Assembly (NCBI GenBank): GCA_030425785.1
Contig: JAUHYJ010000233.1
Span: 1-6,097, forward strand
DNA from: Acidimicrobiia bacterium
GTDB lineage: Bacteria; Actinomycetota; Acidimicrobiia; Acidimicrobiales; Ilumatobacteraceae
Direction: 5' to 3'
Length of the DNA stretch: 6,097 nucleotides
Shown piece after piece: positions 1 to 5,515 of the stretch. The position numbers were made by a program, and so were the translations under genes. The notes beneath the pieces were generated by a model that was not told where the DNA came from, did not search any database, and saw only the letters and a program-made list of their open reading frames with translations. Numbering within the stretch: the stretch's first letter is position 1; each line of letters opens with the position of its first letter.

Positions 1-315
1 GACCGTGAGCACGAACTTGGCGCCCGGGAAGTGCTCGTCGAGCATCCGGAAGAACGCCGGCCACGGCATGTCCTGGATGGCGTCGTAGTGGGCAGCGGCC
101 TCGAGGACGTAGGCGTCGAGCGCGTCTCGATCCGGGTACGTGTCGGTCGAGAAGGTTCCGCCGACGTGGTAGCCGAGCAGGTACAGCGCGTTGGCCAGCG
201 ACGATGTCATCGTCTTGTGCAGACCGATGCCGAACACCTTGGGCGGACGCTGCGGGACGAGCACGTCGACGTCGGGTGAGACGTCGGGTGGGACGTCCGG
301 TGGCTTGTTGGTCAT
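1..315 (-). CDS. Sulfotransferase family protein, N-terminal part (runs off left edge)
   Basis: Only the first 105 residues are present. After a Pro/Asp/Val-rich N-terminus (residues 1-25), residues 27-40 read KVFGIGLHKTMTSSL. This matches the beta-strand plus 5'-phosphosulfate-binding loop that opens bacterial sulfotransferases (usual form GLxKTGTTSL), followed by the typical NALYLLGY helix. Residues 77-105 (HYDAIQDMPWPAFFRMLDE, then FPGAKFVLTV) match the family's second conserved block. Family members move sulfate from PAPS to a hydroxyl or amine, often on a sugar; the acceptor cannot be read here. The ATG at 315 overlaps the TGA of the upstream glycosyltransferase as ATGA, and no good Shine-Dalgarno precedes it, so translation is probably coupled. 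The loop glycine is replaced by Met36. The 3'-phosphate-binding region and C-terminus lie outside the window. The family call is fairly sure; the substrate is unknown. Confidence 0.78.
   Translation of the reverse strand, partial: MTNKPPDVPPDVSPDVDVLVPQRPPKVFGIGLHKTMTSSLANALYLLGYHVGGTFSTDTYPDRDALDAYVLEAAAHYDAIQDMPWPAFFRMLDEHFPGAKFVLTV
268..303. repeat. 12-bp tandem repeat, three copies, inside the sulfotransferase N-terminus
   Basis: Three consecutive 12-base units on the plus strand (gacgtcgggtga, gacgtcgggtgg, gacgtccggtgg) differ by one base between neighbours. Read on the minus strand in the sulfotransferase frame they encode PPDV-PPDV-SPDV (residues 5-16), just before the catalytic fold. 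Because the unit is a multiple of three, copy-number change would keep the frame. Confidence 0.8.
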
Positions 316-1541
316 CGCTGCCGGTCCGTCCTGGCGCGCTGCGCCCTGATCGCACGTTCGACCCGCTCGCGCTGGGCCCGCCACGAGTACCGCTCGTCGA
401 CGACGCGGCGTCCGGCGGCGGCGAGCTCGGCCTGCAGCGCGGTCGATTCGAGGACGCGCACGATCGCCGCCGCGAAGTCGTCCGGCTCGTCGGCGAGCAG
501 GAGCTCCGTGCCGTCGGCCAGATCGAGCCCTTCGGCGCCGATCGAGGTCGACACGGTGGGCACCCCGGCCGCCATGCTCTCGAGCACCTTCAGTCGCGTG
601 CCCCCGCCCGTCCGGAGCGGCACGATCGACACCGTGGCTGCGTCGAAGTACGGGCCGACGTCGGGGACGAACCCCACGACCTCGACGCCGTCGTGACCGT
701 GCAGACGACGGATGTCGGGCGGCGGCGCACCGCCGACCACCTTGAGCTCGACATCGCCGATGCGCTCGCGCACGAGCGGGTACACCTCCTCGACGAACCA
801 TCGCACGCCGTCGCGATTCGCGTCGACGTGGGTGGCGCCGACGAAGAGCAGCTCGCGGCCACCGGCTGCGGTCTCACGGGTTCCGAAGCGGGCAGGGTCG
901 ATGGAGTTGGGAACCGTCTCGACCACGGCGTCGGGCACCCACTCGCGCAGGAGGTGCGCCTCGCGGTCGGACGTCGTGAACACGAGATCGTGATCGCGAC
1001 ACGCTCGCAGCTCCTCACGCCGCACCTTCGCGGCCTCCCACCGCAGTGCCCAGCTGCGAACGCCCGTGCTCACCTCGGACCGCCGTTGCACCAGCTCGTG
1101 TTCGATGTTGTGCAGATCGAGCACGTCGACCGCGCCGGTGTCCCCCAGGTCGTACTGCGCCATCTGCGTGTGCTCGACGACGATCACGTCGAACTGGCAA
1201 CGCGCGAGCAGCTCGTCGAGCTCGGCTTGGAACCGATCGCTGCGGTGATCGAGGGTGAGGAACGAACGGCGCGGGTCGACGATCGATCGAACCTGGCGGA
1301 GCGCGCGGTGGTGTCCCGGCGGCTCGACGAACACGACCTCGTCACACCACGTGGGGAGCTCGCGGTCGGCGCCGAGATCGCCGAGCTCGTGCATGCAGAT
1401 CACGCTGACGTCGGAGAACTCGGCGAACGTCCGCATCAGGTTGTAGACGCGGATCGCGCCGCCGAAGATCAGCGGGTACGGGCTGTACGGGCTGACGAAC
1501 AGCGTCCGCAGGCGGCGATCTTCGGGGTGGGGGTCGGACAT
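312..1541 (-). CDS. GT4-like (GT-B fold) glycosyltransferase
   Basis: This 409-residue protein has the size and two-domain layout of retaining GT-B glycosyltransferases. The N-terminal acceptor domain starts at residue 12 (RTLFVSPYSPYP) and contains GGAIRVYNL (27-35) and LDLHNIEHELVQRR (141-154). The C-terminal nucleotide-sugar domain has VPNSIDPARF (210-219), LLFVGATHVDANRDGVRWF (231-249), and GGGTRLKVLESMAAGVPTV (312-330) followed by STSIGAEGLDL. Glu321 corresponds to the second Glu of the usual E-x7-E motif. The first position is Gly313, as in the GGGTR(L/I)K subgroup. It has no signal peptide or membrane segment, so it is probably cytosolic or peripheral at the inner face. Its ATG has only a GGAG one base away, too close to be a useful ribosome site. 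It follows the acyltransferase stop by 84 bases and its TGA overlaps the sulfotransferase ATG. Donor and acceptor sugars are not predictable. Confidence 0.9.
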   Translation of the reverse strand: MSDPHPEDRRLRTLFVSPYSPYPLIFGGAIRVYNLMRTFAEFSDVSVICMHELGDLGADRELPTWCDEVVFVEPPGHHRALRQVRSIVDPRRSFLTLDHRSDRFQAELDELLARCQFDVIVVEHTQMAQYDLGDTGAVDVLDLHNIEHELVQRRSEVSTGVRSWALRWEAAKVRREELRACRDHDLVFTTSDREAHLLREWVPDAVVETVPNSIDPARFGTRETAAGGRELLFVGATHVDANRDGVRWFVEEVYPLVRERIGDVELKVVGGAPPPDIRRLHGHDGVEVVGFVPDVGPYFDAATVSIVPLRTGGGTRLKVLESMAAGVPTVSTSIGAEGLDLADGTELLLADEPDDFAAAIVRVLESTALQAELAAAGRRVVDERYSWRAQRERVERAIRAQRARTDRQR

Positions 1542-1546
1542 GCTCC

Positions 1547-1582
1547 GGGGTCCGGCGTCGAGGGGTCCGGTCGGGGGTCCGG
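1547..1582. repeat. Three copies of GGGGTCCGG in the 84-bp gap between acyltransferase and glycosyltransferase
   Basis: Exact 9-mers occur at 1547-1555, 1562-1570 and 1574-1582, at 15- and 12-base spacing, so they stay in phase with codons. Together with 1542-1625 they fill the only real gap within the minus-strand block. No convincing promoter, terminator or Shine-Dalgarno is visible there. On the minus strand the gap is open in the frame shared by both neighbours and would read as a Pro/Gly-rich linker. The repeats encode its G-P steps. Confidence 0.7.
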
Positions 1583-1625
1583 GGGCGCCGACCGGTGGCT
1601 GCTGTGCCGAGCGTACCGGCTGCGG

Positions 1626-2207
1626 TCAGGTCGACCGTGTGACCGTCGCCGGAGCACCCTCGGCGTACGACCGAGCGGGGATCGCACCGGTGACGACGCT
1701 GCGCGGTCCGATCACGCTGCCCTCGCCGATCTCGGCGCCGGGCAACACGACCGTCATCGGGCCGATGATCACGTCGTCGTGGATCACGATCGGCACGGAC
1801 GGCGGGTGCTCGAGGCGGCGGTCGGGTTCGAGCCGATGGAATCCGTTGTCCATCACGTTCACGTGGCGGCCGATTCGACACCGATCGCCGATCGTGACCG
1901 ATGCGGTCACGCCGACGGCGCTGCCCTGCTCGAAGTGGACGTCGTCGCCGACCGACAGTGTCGCCCCCGGCGCGACCTCGATCTCGACGCGAGCGACGTC
2001 CGCGTCGATCCGGACTCGATCGCCGATCGTGGTCGTCCCGTTCAGCGCGAGCCGCGGGCGGCCTCGAATGCGGCCGCCCTCGCCGGCGACGTCGCGCAGG
2101 CGCCAGCGCGCCCGCCAGCTCGCCGCCAGCTCGGACCAGGTCGTGCGAAGGTGGCCGCTCATCGCAGCCAGGCTAGTGCGAGCGCCCGTTCGAGCTGCCG
2201 GGCTCAC
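1626..2207 (-). CDS. Left-handed beta-helix acyltransferase (hexapeptide-repeat family), second of a tandem pair
   Basis: 193 residues from a GTG start. Hexapeptide repeats are visible through residues 58-112 (TTTIGDRVRI, ATLSVGDDVHF, ASVTIGDRCRIGRH) and resume at 138-175 (IVIHDDVIIGPMTVVLPGAEIGEGSVIGPRSVV). Between them is the loop VMDNGFHRLEPDRR (118-131), whose His124 fits the catalytic histidine of acetyl-CoA-dependent O-acetyltransferases. The C-terminus (EGAPATVTRS) is a variant of the usual AGNPARVIR ending. Likely role: O-acetylation, or another acylation, of a sugar in the repeat unit. The GTG at 2207 overlaps the preceding TGA as GTGA, like the neighbouring junctions. An in-frame ATG at 2162 (residue 16) would give 178 residues, and its N-terminus aligns better in length with the 182-residue neighbour, so the start is uncertain. 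Neither start has a clear Shine-Dalgarno. Confidence 0.88.
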   Translation of the reverse strand: MSPAARTGARTSLAAMSGHLRTTWSELAASWRARWRLRDVAGEGGRIRGRPRLALNGTTTIGDRVRIDADVARVEIEVAPGATLSVGDDVHFEQGSAVGVTASVTIGDRCRIGRHVNVMDNGFHRLEPDRRLEHPPSVPIVIHDDVIIGPMTVVLPGAEIGEGSVIGPRSVVTGAIPARSYAEGAPATVTRST

Positions 2208-2752
2208 AGCGAACGGATGACGCGCGCCGGAGCGCCGGCGACCAGCGTGGCCGGCGGCACGTCGTGCTCGACCACGCTCCCGGCGCCGACGACGCTGTCG
2301 TCGCCGATCGTGACGCCCGGCATCACGACGACTCGCGACGCGAGCCAGACGTTCGACCCGATCCTCACGGGTCGCGACGCCCCGGGCTCGTCACGTCGCT
2401 CGAGCGCCTCGTCGAAGCCGAGGTTGTCGGTGATCACGCAGTACGTGCCGATCTGGCACCCATCGCCGATCGAGACCGCGTCTCGGGCGCGCACGAACGT
2501 GCCGAAGTTGAGGAACGACCCGTCACCGATCGAGAGCTGCGCGCCCGGGCCGACGTCGAACTCGAGGGGCGAGACGTGGCCGGCCAGCCGGACGCGGTCA
2601 CCGACCGACAGGACACCGCGGTTCCGCACCACCGCACGACCGTTGAGCCGGACCGACCTCGACACCCGCGTGGCGCCGCGGAGGAACCACTGTGCTCGGG
2701 CGGCACGGAACACCGTGCGGCCGATACGGACGAGGCGGCTGGGGTCGATCAC
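2204..2752 (-). CDS. Left-handed beta-helix acyltransferase, first of a tandem pair, lacking the usual active-site histidine
   Basis: 182 residues from a GTG start. After a basic, amphipathic N-terminus (1-33), hexapeptide repeats run from about residue 47 (VLSVGDRVRL, AQLSIGDGSFL, DAVSIGDGCQIGTY) and resume at 129-161 (VRIGSNVWLASRVVV, VTIGDDSVVGAGSVV). The classical ending VAGAPARVIRSL (171-182) is present. This is the WcaF/NodL-type fold that O-acylates sugars. In the extended loop ITDNLGFDEALERR (107-120), the position matching the neighbour's catalytic His124 is Asp114. The only histidines are His59 and His163. The enzyme may use another base, have a different activity, or be inactive. 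A good Shine-Dalgarno (GGAGG, six bases upstream) and the GTGA overlap with the flippase stop fix the start at 2752. It is paralogous to the next gene but well diverged. Confidence 0.9.
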   Translation of the reverse strand: MIDPSRLVRIGRTVFRAARAQWFLRGATRVSRSVRLNGRAVVRNRGVLSVGDRVRLAGHVSPLEFDVGPGAQLSIGDGSFLNFGTFVRARDAVSIGDGCQIGTYCVITDNLGFDEALERRDEPGASRPVRIGSNVWLASRVVVMPGVTIGDDSVVGAGSVVEHDVPPATLVAGAPARVIRSL

Positions 2753-4260
2753 CGACCGCCTCCACCCCGCCGGCGCAGACCGAGCCGACCGAGGACGTCA
2801 CCGATGAGCCGGCGCTGGAAGTCGTCGAAGACCCGGAAGACGACAGCGGCGACGATGAACGTGACCGCCCCGATGATCGCGGGAATCGCGAAGAAGTGGT
2901 CGCGGAACGGCCAGGCGACGAGCATCATCGCGCCACCGGCGGCGAGCACCCGGGCCGACCGCCACACCATCGAGCGCGTCACGAGGTAGGGCGCCACGAC
3001 CGCCAGCCCCAGTGCGAACTGGGCGGTCTCGGTGACGACGTAGGCGAGCGCGCCGCCGATCGCGCCGTTGTCGTACCGGTCGCTCGCCCACGGGACCAGC
3101 ACGATGTCGAGCGGGATCGTCAGAGCGGCCGCCGCGAAGAGCATCACCAGCCAGAAGCCGCGCTTGTCGGTCGCGAGCGCGAGGTTGGCGAGCAGCGTCG
3201 TCCCGAAGGTGAGCACGAGCACCGGCCCGATCACGACGAGGACGTCACCGGCCCCCGCGAAGTCCTCGCCGAACATCGTGGGAGCGAACGACGGGGCGAC
3301 CACGGCCGTGCCGAGCCCGATGGGGACACCGACGAGGACCAGGAGTTGGAAGGTCCGGCGCACGAGCTCCCGCAGGCGCGCGGGATTCTCCGCGTGCAGA
3401 CGTCCCATCGACGGGAGCACCGACGCGATGACCACCGTCGCCGGGAACAACAGCGATCCGGCGAGCACGTCGGCCAAGCCGTACCAGCCGAGATCGCGGT
3501 CACCGGCGACCTGTGACACGACGATGACGTCGATCTGTCGGTACGTCGTGTTCGCCAGCGCCACCATCATGAACGGGATGCTGGCCTTCGTGATCGGCAC
3601 CAGCTGTCCGCGCCAGTCGCTGCGCGGCACCGTTGCGGTCAGTCGGAAGCGCCACACGATCACGATCAGTCCGACGAGCGACGAGATGACCCCGACGGAC
3701 ACGACCCCGATGACGCCGAAGCCGAACAGCAGCGTCGCGAGCACGCCGACGACCGTGAGCAGCTTCATGCCGACCGACACCGCGGCCGTCGCCGCCATAC
3801 GCTCCAGACCGACGAAGGCCGTGCTGTACACCTCGTTCCAGGTCAGCAGCAGGCGCGAGAGGCCGATGAGCGCCATCACGACGACGAAGGTCTCCGTACC
3901 GCCGACGACGCCGAGGTAGACCGCGAGCGTCGCGGCGACGAGCACGAACATGCCCGTGCGCAGCATCAGGACCGGCCTGATCATCGCGAGGCCCGATCGC
4001 TGCTCGCGGGCGATCGCGATCTGCAGGTACAGCGTCGTGCCGAGCCCGACGACGACCGCGCCGATCGCCCAGAGCGACGAGGCGAGCTGGAACTCGCCCA
4101 GCACCTCGGGCCCGAGCACACGCGGCAGGACGATCGCGACGAGCAGCGACAGCGACCAGGTCGCGATCTGCGACGAGGACATGTGGGCGACGTTGCGGCG
4201 GATCGACGAGCGCTCGACCAGCTGGCCGGTGTCCTCCTCGGACGGCAGCGGCTGGCTCAT
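2749..4260 (-). CDS. Wzx-like polysaccharide repeat-unit flippase (MOP superfamily)
   Basis: 503 residues with about 14 hydrophobic segments, roughly at 31-50, 60-84, 98-119, 123-140, 163-180, 184-204, 225-248, 262-283, 304-325, 341-362, 367-389, 398-424, 436-451 and 457-476. This is the length and topology of Wzx/oligosaccharide flippases. The N-terminus is polar and probably cytoplasmic. The first helix region VAIVLPRVLGPEVLGEFQLA (41-60) resembles the family signature in which an L-G-P-x-x-xG-x-F/Y element follows helix 1. Family members move undecaprenyl-linked repeat units across the plasma membrane. The ATG at 4260 overlaps the upstream glycosyltransferase TGA as ATGA, with no Shine-Dalgarno visible, suggesting coupled translation. 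The basic Gly-rich tail RRRGGGGR also carries the ribosome site of the next gene. Another MOP subfamily is possible, but the neighbours favour glycan export. Confidence 0.92.
   Translation of the reverse strand: MSQPLPSEEDTGQLVERSSIRRNVAHMSSSQIATWSLSLLVAIVLPRVLGPEVLGEFQLASSLWAIGAVVVGLGTTLYLQIAIAREQRSGLAMIRPVLMLRTGMFVLVAATLAVYLGVVGGTETFVVVMALIGLSRLLLTWNEVYSTAFVGLERMAATAAVSVGMKLLTVVGVLATLLFGFGVIGVVSVGVISSLVGLIVIVWRFRLTATVPRSDWRGQLVPITKASIPFMMVALANTTYRQIDVIVVSQVAGDRDLGWYGLADVLAGSLLFPATVVIASVLPSMGRLHAENPARLRELVRRTFQLLVLVGVPIGLGTAVVAPSFAPTMFGEDFAGAGDVLVVIGPVLVLTFGTTLLANLALATDKRGFWLVMLFAAAALTIPLDIVLVPWASDRYDNGAIGGALAYVVTETAQFALGLAVVAPYLVTRSMVWRSARVLAAGGAMMLVAWPFRDHFFAIPAIIGAVTFIVAAVVFRVFDDFQRRLIGDVLGRLGLRRRGGGGR
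2759..2763 (-). promoter_or_regulatory. Shine-Dalgarno for the first acyltransferase, inside the flippase 3' end
   Basis: GGAGG on the minus strand stands six bases before the GTG at 2752, an ideal spacing. It lies in the codons for the terminal glycine run of the flippase (GGGGR). It is one of only two strong ribosome sites in the window and confirms the GTG start. Confidence 0.7.
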
Positions 4261-5333
4261 GATGCGGCCGCGCCGGCGACCTCGAGCAGGCGATGCGCGT
4301 TGACGTCGGCATCGAAGCGCTGGACGGCCCGCTCGCGCGCCGCCTGCCCGAATCGGCGTCGAAGTGCATCGTCACCCGCCAACTGCTCGATCGCCAGGCG
4401 GAGCTCGCGCCGATCGGGCGTCGGCAGCAGCAGGCCGGTCTCGCCGTGGCTCACGATGTCGGGCAGCCCGCCGACGTCGGTCGCGATCACGGGGAGGCCC
4501 GCCGCGCTCGCCTCGACGGCGGCGATCCCGAACGTCTCGGCCCGAGTCGGCAGCACGAAGACGTCAGAGGTCCGGAACAGCTCGATCAGGCGCGGGTCGT
4601 TCGGTTGCAGATCGGACACGACGGTGACCCGCTCGGTCGCCGGGACCTCGGTCTTGGTGACCACCGTGAGGTGCACGTGATCGGGAAGATCGCGCATCGC
4701 GTCGATCAGGAGATCGCCGCCCTTGCGGCGGAGTTCGCCACCGACGAAGAGGAGGCGGACCTCGTCGCGGTCCGTCCGTTCCGGACCGGGACACCAGCGC
4801 TGGACGTCGACCCCGGGCGGGATCACCTCGGTTCGGGACGGATCGACCCCGTAGTCGGACACGAACGAGGACACCACCCACGAGCTCCAGCCGACACAGC
4901 GAGCGGCCCCGCCGAAGACCCGTTCGTTGCGCCGCCGCTTCCACGCGCTGACCGGTCCGCGTCGATCGGCGCGGTGCCCGTAGCCAGCCGCCATTTCGTC
5001 GTACTGCACCGGCGTGACGTCCGTGATGACGACGTACGGATCGCGGAGCGCGCGACCGGCGAGCGCCGCCGGCACCTGGGTGTTGAACACGTAGACGTCG
5101 GCGTCGGCGTCCAGGCCGGCCCGCACCTGGCGACGTCCGGCGAGGGAGCCGCTGAACCGATCGAGCTGCGGGACCCGCGTGGGTCGTTCGGCATACGTGA
5201 TCGGCACCCACCGCGCCGCCACACCGTCGGCATCGGACACGGCCCGACGCAGGTTGTCGGCGTAGGTCCGGTGTCCCAGGTGCTGTTCGAGCAGGAACGT
5301 GATCGAGAGATCGCTCGCGGCGCCGCCGGTCAT
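4257..5333 (-). CDS. GT4 family glycosyltransferase, first gene of the minus-strand block
   Basis: 358 residues from the ATG at 5333. The acceptor domain opens at residue 10 with SITFLLEQHLGHRTYADNLRR. The donor domain begins near VIPPGVDVQRW (170-180) and LLFVGGELRRKGGDLLIDAM (194-213). It contains the diagnostic E-x7-E motif, Glu266 to Glu274, in ETFGIAAVEASAAGLPVIA, followed by TDVGGLPDIVSHGETGLL. These are hallmarks of retaining GT-B enzymes that use a nucleotide sugar. No membrane segment is seen. The frame stays open upstream to 5582, but the extra residues are Arg/Gly/Cys-rich and unlike any glycosyltransferase. An in-frame GTG at 5402 is possible but lies 14 bases from the nearest Shine-Dalgarno. 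The ATG at 5333 has no ribosome site of its own; a short upstream frame ends on it as ATGA. The TGA overlaps the flippase ATG. The donor sugar is unknown. Confidence 0.9.
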   Translation of the reverse strand: MTGGAASDLSITFLLEQHLGHRTYADNLRRAVSDADGVAARWVPITYAERPTRVPQLDRFSGSLAGRRQVRAGLDADADVYVFNTQVPAALAGRALRDPYVVITDVTPVQYDEMAAGYGHRADRRGPVSAWKRRRNERVFGGAARCVGWSSWVVSSFVSDYGVDPSRTEVIPPGVDVQRWCPGPERTDRDEVRLLFVGGELRRKGGDLLIDAMRDLPDHVHLTVVTKTEVPATERVTVVSDLQPNDPRLIELFRTSDVFVLPTRAETFGIAAVEASAAGLPVIATDVGGLPDIVSHGETGLLLPTPDRRELRLAIEQLAGDDALRRRFGQAARERAVQRFDADVNAHRLLEVAGAAAS

Positions 5334-5407
5334 CGGGGGTCGCACCCCGCGCGCCGACCAGAGTGATCGATCGCCTGCTCCGCCGCAGGCCTGAACGAAC
5401 ACGTCAC
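5330..5407 (-). CDS. Possible 25-residue leader peptide upstream of the GT4 gene
   Basis: A GTG at 5407 stands nine bases after AAGGAG, the strongest ribosome site in the window. The frame runs 25 codons (begins MTCSFRPAAEQAIDHSG) and ends at a TGA sharing ATGA with the glycosyltransferase start. An in-frame GTG two codons earlier (5413) is too close to the site. The peptide resembles nothing I know. It could be a coupling leader rather than a functional protein, or a chance frame. The same frame stays open further upstream only as a shadow of the divergent GT2 gene. Confidence 0.3.
   Translation of the reverse strand: MTCSFRPAAEQAIDHSGRRAGCDPR
5336..5348 (-). promoter_or_regulatory. GC hairpin directly before the GT4 start codon
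   Basis: On the minus strand GGGGT-GCG-ACCCC forms a perfect 5-bp stem, with an alternative CGGGG/CCCCG pairing shifted by one base. It ends two bases before the ATG at 5333, where a ribosome would bind. If it folds it would hinder independent initiation. A ribosome finishing the upstream short frame would open it. Confidence 0.4.
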
Positions 5408-5416
5408 TTCCACCCG

Positions 5417-5422
5417 CTCCTT
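5417..5422 (-). promoter_or_regulatory. Strong Shine-Dalgarno AAGGAG in the leader
   Basis: AAGGAG on the minus strand is nine bases before the GTG at 5407 (short frame), 14 before the GTG at 5402 (glycosyltransferase frame) and far from the ATG at 5333. Its spacing therefore favours the short frame over either glycosyltransferase start. Confidence 0.5.
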
Positions 5423-5465
5423 CGATCGTCGACCGGTGTCCGAGGCCCGTCCGCTGGCACGGTGG

Positions 5466-5479
5466 CCTCGCGCCTCGCG
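5466..5479. repeat. Perfect tandem heptamer CCTCGCG x2 in the divergent region
   Basis: CCTCGCG occurs twice head to tail at 5466-5472 and 5473-5479, next to the palindrome GTGCAC. It lies just downstream of the candidate minus-strand promoter, so it could be a protein-binding site, but two 7-mers in GC-rich DNA can occur by chance. Confidence 0.35.
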
Positions 5480-5483
5480 GTGC

Positions 5484-5507
5484 ACGATAGCGCCACGTCG
5501 TCGTTCC
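5484..5507 (-). promoter_or_regulatory. Weak candidate ECF-sigma-type promoter for the minus-strand block
   Basis: On the minus strand GGAAC (5507-5503) is followed, after 16 bases, by CGT (5486-5484). This resembles the GGAAC/CGT(T) pattern of actinobacterial extracytoplasmic-function sigma factors. The overlapping TATCGT (5489-5484) could alternatively serve as a housekeeping -10, but no matching -35 is present. Such a promoter would give a leader of about 70 bases to the short frame. Confidence 0.22.
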
Positions 5508-5515
5508 GGCGCCGA

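Larger units (their letters stand above)
5334..5515. promoter_or_regulatory. Divergent intergenic control region
   Basis: The 182 bases between the GT4 ATG (5333, minus) and the GT2 ATG (5516, plus) must carry the promoter for at least one direction. Visible elements are a hairpin next to the GT4 start, a strong Shine-Dalgarno with a short frame, a palindrome GATCGATC at 5365-5372, a tandem heptamer at 5466-5479, GTGCAC at 5480-5485, and a GGAAC/CGT pair that could be an ECF-sigma promoter. I see no good housekeeping -35/-10 pair in either direction. Confidence 0.45.

Noticed and set aside
1606..1650. TACGCT (minus strand, 1615-1610) as a -10 for an internal promoter before the second GT4
   Set aside because: No -35-like hexamer stands 16-18 bases upstream, and the neighbouring bases are GC-rich; a six-base TANNNT match alone is weak.
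204..2807. An open frame of 867 codons on the plus strand opposite four minus-strand genes
   Set aside because: It is rich in Arg, Asp, Ala and His with no domain pattern. It lies wholly antisense to proteins with clear family motifs and is the usual mirror frame of GC-rich codon use.
2749..4375. Plus- and minus-strand alternative frames within the flippase region (for example 3068-3919 plus, 3500-4375 minus)
   Set aside because: They lack any domain signature and overlap the hydrophobic, 14-segment flippase frame that fully explains the region.
5454..5491. CTGGCA (5454-5459) as a -35 for the GT2 gene on the plus strand
   Set aside because: The sequence 17 bases downstream (GCGGTG) is not a -10, and the nearest AT-containing element (GATAGC, 5486-5491) is too far away.
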